Source of the DNA: an uncultured Bacteroidota bacterium
Lineage (GTDB): Bacteria > Bacteroidota > Bacteroidia > Bacteroidales > UBA12481
DNA: 9,279 nt
Direction: 5' to 3'
Assembly (NCBI GenBank): GCA_903832165.1
Contig: CAILAQ010000881.1
Span: 1-9,279 of the forward strand
Positions 1-7,410 of this stretch are shown here, piece after piece. The notes under the pieces were generated by a model. That model made no database searches. It was not told where the DNA came from and saw nothing but the letters and a program-made list of their open reading frames with translations. The translations under genes and the position numbers were made by a program. Numbering within the stretch: position 1 is the first letter of the stretch; the number at the start of each line of letters is the position of its first letter.

Positions 1-2027
1 ACATTCATAACAAATGACTCGCCGATTAAGGCTATTAAAGCAATGATTAGAAAGTAATACCATGCTTTTTTTGATGCGATTTCACTGGCAATATTTTTTG
101 AATCTTCAAAGGAGGATGAATAATTATTCATAAAAATATTCCATCCGGCACTCTTTAACCTTTTACATACAACGGAATCAGAAAGAAAATTAAGACTGGA
201 TTCATCTCGTAAGGTGTTAAAGGCAATTCGTGAAAGTGTGTCGGTTCCGGCGATAGAACTGTAAAAGCCTGAAGAGGGCAAATTCCCTGGAAATAGAATG
301 GTTTCAGATGCTGTACCAGCGTGTTGAACAGGTGTGGTTTCAAAATTCGTTCTACTGTTTTTCAGGCGAAGAAGGCTTCCGATGTTCTTTCCAACATTGA
401 CTGAAACAGCCTGGTTTTTGCCGTTCAACTGGTAAAGTGCAAAATTGTGCTTGCTCATGGTTGCAATTCTGTAGCATAAAGGTATGAAAAGGGGATGAAA
501 CATAATATCCGTAACCTTTTCATCTAACGGGAATCCTGACAAAACCAATGATCCGTTACCAACCTTGAACTTGCCCAGCAGAATGTCTCCGGATACCGAA
601 TTTAACAGGTCAGTCCGGTCAGGAGATAATGGAGTTATCCTGAACGATTGATTAAAATAGGGCAGCCTCAGGCGTTTGTCGATATTAACAACCACGCCTT
701 GCAACCATTGACTTTGCCCCTGTGGAACCTTTGAGTCTGTCCGGTAGCTCAGGATGTTCTGCAGTGGAGGTGCACCTGTTGATTTTAAAAAGTCATTATA
801 ACTGGTTACCTGTCCTGATAATTCGGGAAGAAACCACAGCGTTCCACCACTGGTCATAAAATCGCGGGATTTTGAATCTATCCGGGAATCTATGTTTTTA
901 AGTCCCGACAAAATAACCAGATTGTAGTCGTTAAAATCGGATCGCGGAAATGTATTTTCGCTGAAAGTATCGAACCTGAAATACGGATCATTGCCGAAAG
1001 CGTTCTTAATGTAAGTATTCTCGATGCCGTCATGAAGAAGTAAAACCCGGATATCCGATTCAATCTTGAAACTGAATAATAATTCATTATCGAATACCAG
1101 TGGAAAATCCGAAATCTGTACCGACCCTGACTGCCATCCTCTCGAATTTGGATGAAAACTGAGGCTTACCTCCACGATGCTTCTTGCAGGTAGTTTAACG
1201 GTAGTTTCATTTCTCAGGGTATCATTTATTGCCAGCCTTACCGGAAAGGCTTCATATTCCTGGTCAGACCGGTTATTGATCCTTGCAATTAATATATTAT
1301 TCTCGCCAAGCAATGTTAAGGGGTTATCCAGCCAGCAGGTGTCGATGCTGATATTTGATGCAGATGCCGGGACTAAACTGACCGGGAAAATATTCACACC
1401 GTTGCCGGCTGAATTCAGGGGTTTTGTGAAAATTGACTCCTGAAAATCCGAGATTAAGATTATAGATGAGATTTTTGTTTCACTATTCTGACCGGCCTGA
1501 TTGAAGAATAGGAGAATATCATCCATTTGTAGCTGATTTTCAGAAAGTTGGATCCCATCTATCAGGGAAAGAGTCATTTCTTTATCTGTCAATCCAGGCA
1601 AATCACGGTTGGTTCCGTTATAAAGGAGCTGGAACCTGCTGTCGGGCGGAAATTCTTTAACAATCTTTTTGGCGCGCACCTTTGCCTGGGCCAGCAGTTG
1701 CCCCTCCTTGCCGGATAATTCCATGCTTAGAGAATTATCTATGAATAATCCGGTAATTGAAGACTGAGGGCTTTTCAGATCTTTTTTCGATTGAATAACA
1801 GGCTGGGCGAAGGCAATAATAAGGCTTGCCATCGCGATCAGGCGTAATAGCAGCAGTAGCAAGTCCGTTAAATTATTTCTCTTGCGATAAGTGCTCTTTA
1901 CTTCCTCAAGAAATCGTAAGGAGCTGAAATATTGTGTTTTTGATTTACGGAAATTCAGAAAATGGATAAGTATCGGGATAGCCAGGAGAAATAGCCCATA
2001 CAGGAATAATGGTTGCTGGAAAACCAT
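1..2027 (-). CDS. BatA-type two-anchor membrane protein with vWA-like domain (3' end off window)
   Basis: This reading frame is open from an ATG at 2027 to the left edge (675 codons), so only the last residue or few can be missing if, as in relatives, the protein ends just after its last membrane helix. The N-terminus is the BatA (aerotolerance regulator N-terminal, double-anchor) pattern: a helix at about residues 7-25 (FLYGLFLLAIPILIHFLNF), a basic linker, and a second helix at about 54-76 (LTDLLLLLLRLIAMASLI). A vWA-like domain follows, with a MIDAS-type DNSLS at 97-101 (D97, S99, S101) and ISDF with D194. From about 325 (IRVLLLHDG) the fold resembles the class-I glutamine-amidotransferase-like region of such proteins, with no catalytic triad that I can recognise. 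A third helix at about 656-674 (AWYYFLIIALIALIGESFVM) closes it. The protein should be inner-membrane anchored with a large periplasmic part. It is the third gene of the operon, 3 nt after the receptor stop. The biochemical role is unknown; the family name does not prove a role in aerotolerance. Confidence 0.88.
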   Translation of the reverse strand, partial: MVFQQPLFLYGLFLLAIPILIHFLNFRKSKTQYFSSLRFLEEVKSTYRKRNNLTDLLLLLLRLIAMASLIIAFAQPVIQSKKDLKSPQSSITGLFIDNSLSMELSGKEGQLLAQAKVRAKKIVKEFPPDSRFQLLYNGTNRDLPGLTDKEMTLSLIDGIQLSENQLQMDDILLFFNQAGQNSETKISSIILISDFQESIFTKPLNSAGNGVNIFPVSLVPASASNISIDTCWLDNPLTLLGENNILIARINNRSDQEYEAFPVRLAINDTLRNETTVKLPARSIVEVSLSFHPNSRGWQSGSVQISDFPLVFDNELLFSFKIESDIRVLLLHDGIENTYIKNAFGNDPYFRFDTFSENTFPRSDFNDYNLVILSGLKNIDSRIDSKSRDFMTSGGTLWFLPELSGQVTSYNDFLKSTGAPPLQNILSYRTDSKVPQGQSQWLQGVVVNIDKRLRLPYFNQSFRITPLSPDRTDLLNSVSGDILLGKFKVGNGSLVLSGFPLDEKVTDIMFHPLFIPLCYRIATMSKHNFALYQLNGKNQAVSVNVGKNIGSLLRLKNSRTNFETTPVQHAGTASETILFPGNLPSSGFYSSIAGTDTLSRIAFNTLRDESSLNFLSDSVVCKRLKSAGWNIFMNNYSSSFEDSKNIASEIASKKAWYYFLIIALIALIGESFVMN

Positions 2028-2030
2028 AGC

Positions 2031-4487
2031 TTAAAAATTTGCCTGAAGTTTGACGTTAAACCTTCTGCCAGTCAGATAGTTTGGCACCGGATAAAGGCGG
2101 TTGGAGATATCCATTATCCAGATATGTGAGATGGTATTGTTGATATCCAGGAGATTGAAGATCTCCAGACTTAACCAAAGCGATTTGAAATTTTTAAGAT
2201 ACTTGTTTGAGGATCTGTTATTTCCATCAATCATAATCTTGGAGAATCCGATGTCGACCCTGCGGTAGGGAGGTATTCTAAAGGCGGATTTAAGGCTCTG
2301 GTTACCGGGAAAGCCAAAGGGCAATCCGGTTCCGAAAAACAGGTTGAGATGTGCCTTGTAGGAGGTGCTTTTGGGAAGGTAGTCCTGGAAGAAAATGCTG
2401 ACATTGACACGCTGATCAGTCGGACGCGGTATATAGCCCAGGGTATCACCGATTATGTCTTCCTGTGTTTCCATTACCGAGATATTTGCCCACGAGTCTA
2501 TGCCGGGAACGAACTCCCCGTTGACTTTCATATCCAATCCTGCTGCATAACCCCTGGCAGAGTTAGCCCCGTAATAGCGAATTCTGACATTATCGACTTC
2601 ATACGGTACCAGATCCCATAAGTATTTGTAATAAATCTCATTCGTAAACTTGAACATCCTTCCCCAGGCAAGGAAATAATAGTCGGTTCCACCAACAAAA
2701 TGCAAGGATTTTTGTGCTTTGATATCCGTATGAATCTGGCCGTCAAGGTCCTGAAATTCTTTAAAAAAGGCAGGCTGATGGTAAGTGCCTGCAGAAAATC
2801 TGAGCTGTAAATCCTTAATGCTCGATGGCAGATAGGCAATGCTGACTCTTGGGCTGATCAATAATTCCTGGTTAACACCGGTATAAATTGTTCGCACACC
2901 TCCGTTCAGAACCAGCTTGCCTTTATTAAGCATTTTTTCATATGAGTCTCGTAAATATCCGTTAACCTGGTCTGTCCTGAGGTTCGTATTTGAAAAATGA
3001 GTGGAGTGAAGGTTAACTATTGAATCGGAGTAGGGTAAAGAGTATCCGGCGGAATCCAGCATGGTCCATTCCTGTATATCATCGGAGAATCCGCTGTGCT
3101 GGTATCTTGCACCCCATTGCAACCAATGAGCATCAGTCTTGAAACTGCCTTTATAATCAAGGCTGAATACATTGGCATTTAATATGTTCCGGGCATGATC
3201 CAGATAAGTGCCTACTCCCAGATTTAAAATACTATCAGCATAGGTTTCTGAGTTCAGGCGTTTATCCAGTTCGTTAAGCGCATATTGTCCCTGGATGTCG
3301 AATGATTCCGCTTCCTGAGTGCGGAATCCTGAAGCTATCCATTTCATTTCCAGTTTATCCGTTGGCTTAAAAGTAGCAGTGGCTGCTCCCATATAGGTAG
3401 TAAATGCATCCCTTTCCTTTCCGTCGAAATATATTTTAAGCTGCAGAGCCTCGTGAACAGTTCCGAAAGAGGTTAATCGGTCAACAGGTTCAAAATCATA
3501 TTGATTATTGGCTATATTTCCAAGAAAGCTGATTTCCCATTTAGGAGAAAGATCATAGGCCACATAAGTTTGAATATCGGCAAATTTTGGACTGTAATCT
3601 CCCTTTGTCTCCAGCGTGTTAAGGAGGTACTTGTTGGATTTATATCGGATTCCGGTAATATACGTGAGCCGCTTCTTTGCTGAGGCTCCTTCAAAATGCA
3701 AGGTGCCACCCAAGAGGCTCATAGATGCCGAAGCAGCAAAATCTGCTGGCTTGCGATACCTGATATCGAGGACCGACGACAATTTATCGCCATATCTGGC
3801 ATCAAACCCCCCGGCTGAGAACAATACTGACCCTACCATATCCGGATTGATAAAACTCAAACCCTCCTGTTGCCCTGACCGTATCAGAAACGGTCTGTAA
3901 ATTTCTATGTCATTTACATATACTAAATTTTCATCGAAATTTCCACCACGCACAGAATATTGGGACGATAGTTCATTAGAGGAGGATACGCCGGACATCT
4001 TTTTAATCAGTCCCTCAAAATTACCCGAAGGATCCGGCAGGCTGAAGATCAGTTTGGGGTCAATCCTTACCAGGTTGGCACCTGGGTCACGATCCGGCCT
4101 GATGATCGCCTCGTTAAGCACCTTGGTTGATTTTACAAGGACAATATCTAACAATATGTTCTCGGTATTTTTATAGTCAGAGGCATTAATAATCAGTTCT
4201 TTACTCTCATAGCCAATTTTTGTCACCACCAGGGTGTATTCAGATCGCTTATTGATTCTAAGCTGATAATAGCCGGAAGGCGATGAAACAGTTTTCGCTG
4301 AGGCCGATTTTATGGAAATATTAACCTCATCAACAGGAGATTTACTTTCATCGCGAATGTATCCTGAAATGCCGGTCAGGTTTTGGCCCGGTAAAGCCAT
4401 GCCCGATAGCAGAGTTAACACCCAAAGCAACAGAAATCGATATCGGAATTTGTTATTATTCAAAAAGTTACTTCTTTTTAAAATCAC
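2031..4487 (-). CDS. TonB-dependent outer-membrane receptor with N-terminal carboxypeptidase-like domain
   Basis: This 818-residue protein has the full layout of a Bacteroidetes TonB-dependent transporter. There is a signal peptide (hydrophobic core about 18-32, likely cut near GQ at 34-35), a CarboxypepD_reg-like beta-sandwich at about 38-118 (ISGYIRDESKSPVDEVNISI, later SGYYQL), a plug at about 140-245 (RGGNFDENLVYVNDIEIYRP, SAGGFDARYGDKLSS), then a beta-barrel ending in an aromatic residue (LQANF), typical of BAM-inserted proteins. It should import a large or scarce substrate across the outer membrane using TonB-ExbBD energy. No SusD partner flanks it, so glycan uptake cannot be assumed and the cargo is unknown. 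The assigned start is GTG at 4487, inside the upstream gene (20-nt overlap). A TTG at 4463, 4 nt past the upstream stop, would give a shorter and equally good signal peptide. No Shine-Dalgarno sequence supports either. Confidence 0.93.
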   Translation of the reverse strand: MILKRSNFLNNNKFRYRFLLLWVLTLLSGMALPGQNLTGISGYIRDESKSPVDEVNISIKSASAKTVSSPSGYYQLRINKRSEYTLVVTKIGYESKELIINASDYKNTENILLDIVLVKSTKVLNEAIIRPDRDPGANLVRIDPKLIFSLPDPSGNFEGLIKKMSGVSSSNELSSQYSVRGGNFDENLVYVNDIEIYRPFLIRSGQQEGLSFINPDMVGSVLFSAGGFDARYGDKLSSVLDIRYRKPADFAASASMSLLGGTLHFEGASAKKRLTYITGIRYKSNKYLLNTLETKGDYSPKFADIQTYVAYDLSPKWEISFLGNIANNQYDFEPVDRLTSFGTVHEALQLKIYFDGKERDAFTTYMGAATATFKPTDKLEMKWIASGFRTQEAESFDIQGQYALNELDKRLNSETYADSILNLGVGTYLDHARNILNANVFSLDYKGSFKTDAHWLQWGARYQHSGFSDDIQEWTMLDSAGYSLPYSDSIVNLHSTHFSNTNLRTDQVNGYLRDSYEKMLNKGKLVLNGGVRTIYTGVNQELLISPRVSIAYLPSSIKDLQLRFSAGTYHQPAFFKEFQDLDGQIHTDIKAQKSLHFVGGTDYYFLAWGRMFKFTNEIYYKYLWDLVPYEVDNVRIRYYGANSARGYAAGLDMKVNGEFVPGIDSWANISVMETQEDIIGDTLGYIPRPTDQRVNVSIFFQDYLPKSTSYKAHLNLFFGTGLPFGFPGNQSLKSAFRIPPYRRVDIGFSKIMIDGNNRSSNKYLKNFKSLWLSLEIFNLLDINNTISHIWIMDISNRLYPVPNYLTGRRFNVKLQANF

Positions 4488-5115
4488 CGTTTTTTAAGGC
4501 TTTAAAGAACTGGGCCCATGCCAGAGGGTTAGTAATATTGACAGGAGGTAATTGTCCCGCCCAGTATAAACGGTCATTATATACTTTCATTGTATTCCGG
4601 AAAGCCATGGTAGGAGAGGGAGGGGCATTGATCAGAAGAGCCTTGAGGTCCATCATCGCCAGGTTCTTTTGGGCACGGTCTAATTCAGTAACCGGTAATT
4701 TGTAAGTCAGAACGGCTTGTTTAAATCGTTCATAACTTCCTTGCCATGACCTGATTACTGACTCCCGCAACTGAATGGTATCTTGTTCCATGATAATTGG
4801 AATGTACGGATACCTGATCGGGAAAGTATCTCTCACGATAAATTTGTAATACTTGAAGCCAACTGCTCTGAAGAGGATGGTATCATTTACCTCTGCAGGA
4901 AAGGTGTAATTTCCTTTGAGATCACTGGCAGTGACTAACTTTTTGTTAACCATTATTATATGAACATAGGGAACGGGCTGTAGACTATCAGTCAGGGTTC
5001 GACCGGTCAGGTGGATGATATTTGTCTTTTCTTCCGTTTGGGTGTGAACTTGTTGTCCTGATCCGAAGATGAGGGCGGCAACGCAAATTACGACCGATTT
5101 GATTATGTTCTTCAC
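4468..5115 (-). CDS. Exported carboxypeptidase-like regulatory domain protein
   Basis: From GTG at 5115 this encodes 215 residues. The N-terminus is then a clean signal peptide (MKNIIKSVVICVAALIFGSG, likely cut near QVHTQ at 22-26). The frame is open further upstream to another GTG at 5181, but that 22-residue extension reads through the promoter and puts a poor leader before the signal peptide, so I prefer 5115. Residues about 34-120 form a CarboxypepD_reg-like (transthyretin-like) beta-sandwich: HLTGRTLTDSLQPVPYVHI, then SDLKGNYTF and FRAVGFKYY. The remaining roughly 90 residues (including NAPPSPTMAFRNTMKVYNDR and a lysine-rich end) match no family I know. The protein is probably periplasmic or outer-membrane associated. 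It leads the operon and overlaps the receptor gene by 20 nt, suggesting coupled translation and perhaps an accessory role to the receptor. That role is inference. Confidence 0.85.
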   Translation of the reverse strand: MKNIIKSVVICVAALIFGSGQQVHTQTEEKTNIIHLTGRTLTDSLQPVPYVHIIMVNKKLVTASDLKGNYTFPAEVNDTILFRAVGFKYYKFIVRDTFPIRYPYIPIIMEQDTIQLRESVIRSWQGSYERFKQAVLTYKLPVTELDRAQKNLAMMDLKALLINAPPSPTMAFRNTMKVYNDRLYWAGQLPPVNITNPLAWAQFFKALKNGDFKKK

Positions 5116-5119
5116 TTGG

Positions 5120-5149
5120 CAAATATACCTTAAAACGAGTGCCGTCAAA
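5120..5149 (-). promoter_or_regulatory. Bacteroidetes-type promoter of the envelope operon
   Basis: Read on the minus strand, TTTG (5149-5146) is followed after 18 nt by TATATTTG (5127-5120). This matches the Bacteroidetes -33 TTTG and -7 TAnnTTTG consensus. Transcription would start roughly at 5116-5113, essentially on the GTG start codon at 5115. The -7 element lies only 4 nt from that codon, so the message would be leaderless or nearly so. The site is predicted by motif only. Confidence 0.6.
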
Positions 5150-5160
5150 CAATATTTTGG

Positions 5161-5168
5161 TACTTTTG
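5161..5168 (+). promoter_or_regulatory. Putative -7 element for iorAB
   Basis: TACTTTTG fits the Bacteroidetes -7 consensus TAnnTTTG and lies 48 nt upstream of the iorA start. I see no good TTTG or TTG at the expected -33 distance, so the promoter may be weak or activator-dependent. Its upstream half overlaps the -33 side of the divergent envelope-operon promoter, so the two could compete for RNA polymerase. Confidence 0.45.
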
Positions 5169-5170
5169 CA

Positions 5171-5198
5171 AGGGGCAGCACATGATTAGCTGCCTTTT
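5171..5198 (+). promoter_or_regulatory. Stem-loop followed by a T-run in the iorA 5' leader
   Basis: GGCAGC (5174-5179) and GCTGCC (5189-5194) are perfectly complementary across a 9-nt loop. In RNA the stem can be lengthened by two G-U and two A-U pairs with the TTTT at 5195-5198. It begins where the iorAB transcript is expected to start. It could be a 5'-end stabiliser, a weak attenuator (the U-run is short), or a DNA-level operator. No riboswitch class is recognisable. Confidence 0.45.
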
Positions 5199-5216
5199 CA
5201 GTTTAAAACAAGAATA

Positions 5217-6815
5217 ATGCAACAACTCGTTTTATTAGGTGCGGAAGCGATTGCTCAGGGCGCCCTGGATGCGGGGATTTCAGGTGTTTATGCTTATCCC
5301 GGAACTCCATCAACAGAAATAACTGAATTCATTCAAAGAAGCCGAATTTCCACAGAGAGAGGAATTCATAGCCAATGGTCGTCAAATGAAAAAACGGCGA
5401 TGGAATCTGCACTCGGGATGTCCTATGCGGGAAAGCGGGCCTTGGTTTGTATGAAGCATGTCGGTTTAAATGTTGCGGCTGACGGGTTCATGAACTCCTC
5501 CATAACAGGCACCGGTGGAGGATTAATTGTCGCAGTAGCAGACGATCCTTCGATGCATTCCTCACAAAATGAGCAGGATTCGAGGTACTACGCAGATTTT
5601 GCCCTATTGCCGGTTTTCGAACCTTCAAATCAGCAGGAGGCGTACGATATGGCATTTGCCGCTTTTGAAATGTCTGAGAAATTTCATTTGCCGGTAATGA
5701 TCCGTATCACAACCAGACTAGCGCATTCCAGGGCATCTGTCGTAACCAGGAAAAGTGTTGATCAGAATAGCCTTAAACTGCCTGAAGATCCCCGGCAATT
5801 TGTTCTGTTGCCGGCGCTCGCAAGAAAACGCTATAAAAGATTGCTCTCACTGCAACCGGAACTCATGCTGGCATCAGAAAATTCCGTATTCAATAATTTA
5901 GGTTCTGGAACTGACCATTCTCTTGGAATCATCGCTTGTGGAATAGCCTATAATTATGTGCTTGAGAATTTTCCTGCAGGAATTCCTTTTCCGGTGCTGA
6001 AAATCAGTCAGTATCCGGCCCCGGTTGAGAAAGTCCGGGAATTGTCTGAAACATGTAAGAGTATTCTGGTTCTGGAAGAAGGCTATCCGTTAATTGAGAA
6101 TAGCTTACGTGGTATGCTGAATAATAGTGCAATTCCCGTTCATGGTCGGTTGGATGGAGCAATTCCGCGAGATGGTGAATTATCTCCTGATATAGTCGCC
6201 AAGGCCTTGGGGCTGGAAACTAAAACAGGACCGGACGTACCGGCTTTCATTGCCAGCCGTCCCCCCTCGCTTTGCAAAGGCTGCGGCCATATCGATACAT
6301 ATAATGCTCTTATTGAGGCACTAAAGCCAATTGGCGGCGGTAGAACTTTCTCGGATATCGGCTGCTATACCCTTGGGGCCCTTGCCCCCTTTGAGGCAAT
6401 TAACTCATGCGTCGATATGGGAGCATCAATTACAATGGCCAAAGGGGCGGCGGATGCTGGTCTTATACCTTCAGTAGCTGTGATCGGTGATTCAACTTTC
6501 ACACATTCAGGTATGACCGGATTGCTTGATGCCGTCAATGAAAACTCTCCTATCACAGTGATTATTTCAGACAATGAAACCACTGGAATGACCGGTGGAC
6601 AAACTTCCTCTGCTGTCGGTCGTCTCGAAAGTATTTGCCTGGGATTAGGTGTTTCTAACGAACATCTTAGATTGATCACTCCTCTGAAAAAGAATCATGA
6701 GGTTAACGTTGCGGTCATTTCCGAAGAACTGAATTATAATGGAATATCCGTGATAATCAGTAGGCGGGAGTGTATACAGACTGCAGTCAAACATAAAAAA
6801 GTTTCCAAATCCTGA
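5217..6815 (+). CDS. iorA: Indolepyruvate (arylpyruvate):ferredoxin oxidoreductase alpha subunit, short form
   Basis: The 532-residue catalytic subunit carries out thiamine-diphosphate-dependent oxidative decarboxylation of indolepyruvate and other arylpyruvates to aryl-acetyl-CoA, passing electrons to ferredoxin, in the cytoplasm; it can run in reverse in some anaerobes. The pyrimidine-binding domain comes first (YPGTPSTE at 27-34, NEKTAMES with E58, DDPSMHSSQNEQDSR at 109-123). A transketolase-C-like middle follows, then the pyrophosphate-binding domain (LCKGCGH at 352-358, GDSTFTHSG at 424-432, DNETTGMTGGQ at 452-462). Classical IorA proteins are about 600-650 residues and end in a 2x[4Fe-4S] ferredoxin domain. 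This one stops soon after ISRREC (514-519), with no CxxCxxC cluster motif. C353, C356, C383 and C519 remain. The frame is intact, so this looks like a natural short form and not a frameshift. It is cotranscribed with iorB. Confidence 0.93.
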   Translation: MQQLVLLGAEAIAQGALDAGISGVYAYPGTPSTEITEFIQRSRISTERGIHSQWSSNEKTAMESALGMSYAGKRALVCMKHVGLNVAADGFMNSSITGTGGGLIVAVADDPSMHSSQNEQDSRYYADFALLPVFEPSNQQEAYDMAFAAFEMSEKFHLPVMIRITTRLAHSRASVVTRKSVDQNSLKLPEDPRQFVLLPALARKRYKRLLSLQPELMLASENSVFNNLGSGTDHSLGIIACGIAYNYVLENFPAGIPFPVLKISQYPAPVEKVRELSETCKSILVLEEGYPLIENSLRGMLNNSAIPVHGRLDGAIPRDGELSPDIVAKALGLETKTGPDVPAFIASRPPSLCKGCGHIDTYNALIEALKPIGGGRTFSDIGCYTLGALAPFEAINSCVDMGASITMAKGAADAGLIPSVAVIGDSTFTHSGMTGLLDAVNENSPITVIISDNETTGMTGGQTSSAVGRLESICLGLGVSNEHLRLITPLKKNHEVNVAVISEELNYNGISVIISRRECIQTAVKHKKVSKS

Positions 6816-6826
6816 AATGTTATCAG

Positions 6827-7405
6827 ATGAAGACAGATATTATTCTTGCAGGTGTTGGCGGTCAGGGAATTCTAACCATCGCAGCAGCTATTGGATTTGC
6901 CTCACTGCATGAAAACAAATATGTTAAGCAATCAGAGGTTCATGGCATGAGTCAGCGTGGAGGAGAGGTTCAGTCTCATCTCAGGATATCAGATAAACCC
7001 ATCGCTTCCGATCTGATTCCTCTTGGAAATGCAGATCTGATTCTTTCTGTTGAGCCAATGGAAGCATTGAGATATCTGCCATACTTAACAGAAAACGGTT
7101 GGGTGGTGGCCAATTCAGTTCCATTTGAGAATATTCCTGATTATCCTTCGATTGAGAGGATTAAGAAAGAGTTTGATACCCTGACTAATTCGATTTGGAT
7201 TGATGCAGAAGAGCTGGCCAAAAGTTGCCATTCTCCGAAATCTTCGAATATTGTGATGCTCGGAGCTGCATCTGAATATATCGGTCTTGGCTTCGATTCG
7301 TTGAAGGCCGGTATTGAACAGGTATTCAGCAGAAAAGGGAAAAATGTTGTCGATGATAATATCCGGGCTCTGGAAGCGGGTCGGCAATTCAGCTTAAAAT
7401 TGTAG
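6827..7405 (+). CDS. iorB: Indolepyruvate:ferredoxin oxidoreductase beta subunit
   Basis: The 192-residue protein is of normal length for IorB, the gamma-domain (2-oxoacid oxidoreductase CoA-binding type) partner of IorA. Diagnostic features are the glycine-rich GVGGQG at residues 9-14, right after the first beta strand, and the SEVHGMSQRGGEVQSHLR block at 36-53, characteristic of this subunit. NIVMLGAAS (141-149) and the GIEQVF helix (162-167) are also typical. The ATG lies 11 nt after the iorA stop, so the two genes form a two-gene operon and should make a heteromeric enzyme. Together they indicate fermentation, or reductive synthesis, of aromatic amino acids via arylpyruvates. No aryl-CoA ligase or transaminase gene lies in the window. 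Confidence 0.94.
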   Translation: MKTDIILAGVGGQGILTIAAAIGFASLHENKYVKQSEVHGMSQRGGEVQSHLRISDKPIASDLIPLGNADLILSVEPMEALRYLPYLTENGWVVANSVPFENIPDYPSIERIKKEFDTLTNSIWIDAEELAKSCHSPKSSNIVMLGAASEYIGLGFDSLKAGIEQVFSRKGKNVVDDNIRALEAGRQFSLKL

Positions 7406-7410
7406 CCGGA

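Noticed and set aside
155..343. Minus-strand frame of 62 codons that looks like the last gene at the left end
   Set aside because: It is out of frame with the BatA-type protein, whose own frame stays open through this stretch to the window edge and ends in a proper membrane helix.
1177..1443. Plus-strand frame of 88 codons
   Set aside because: It lies wholly inside the BatA-type gene on the other strand, has no promoter or recognisable domain, and its composition is that of an antisense shadow.
3616..4176. Two plus-strand frames (3616-3900 and 3907-4176) that could look like consecutive small genes
   Set aside because: They oppose the plug and N-terminal domain of the receptor, which is unmistakable, and they show no family features.
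2031..4487. The receptor as part of a SusCD polysaccharide-utilisation locus
   Set aside because: No SusD-like lipoprotein, glycoside hydrolase or sensor lies beside it, and its size (818 aa) is below that of typical SusC proteins.
5116..5181. A 22-residue N-terminal extension of the CarboxypepD_reg protein from GTG 5181
   Set aside because: It would read through the TATATTTG promoter element and the iorA leader hairpin and would bury the signal peptide behind a non-typical leader.
6268..6290. LCKGCGH in IorA as a ferredoxin-type cluster motif
   Set aside because: It is the conserved start of the ThDP pyrophosphate-binding domain, not a CxxCxxCxxxC ferredoxin motif; at most it supplies two ligands of a proximal cluster.
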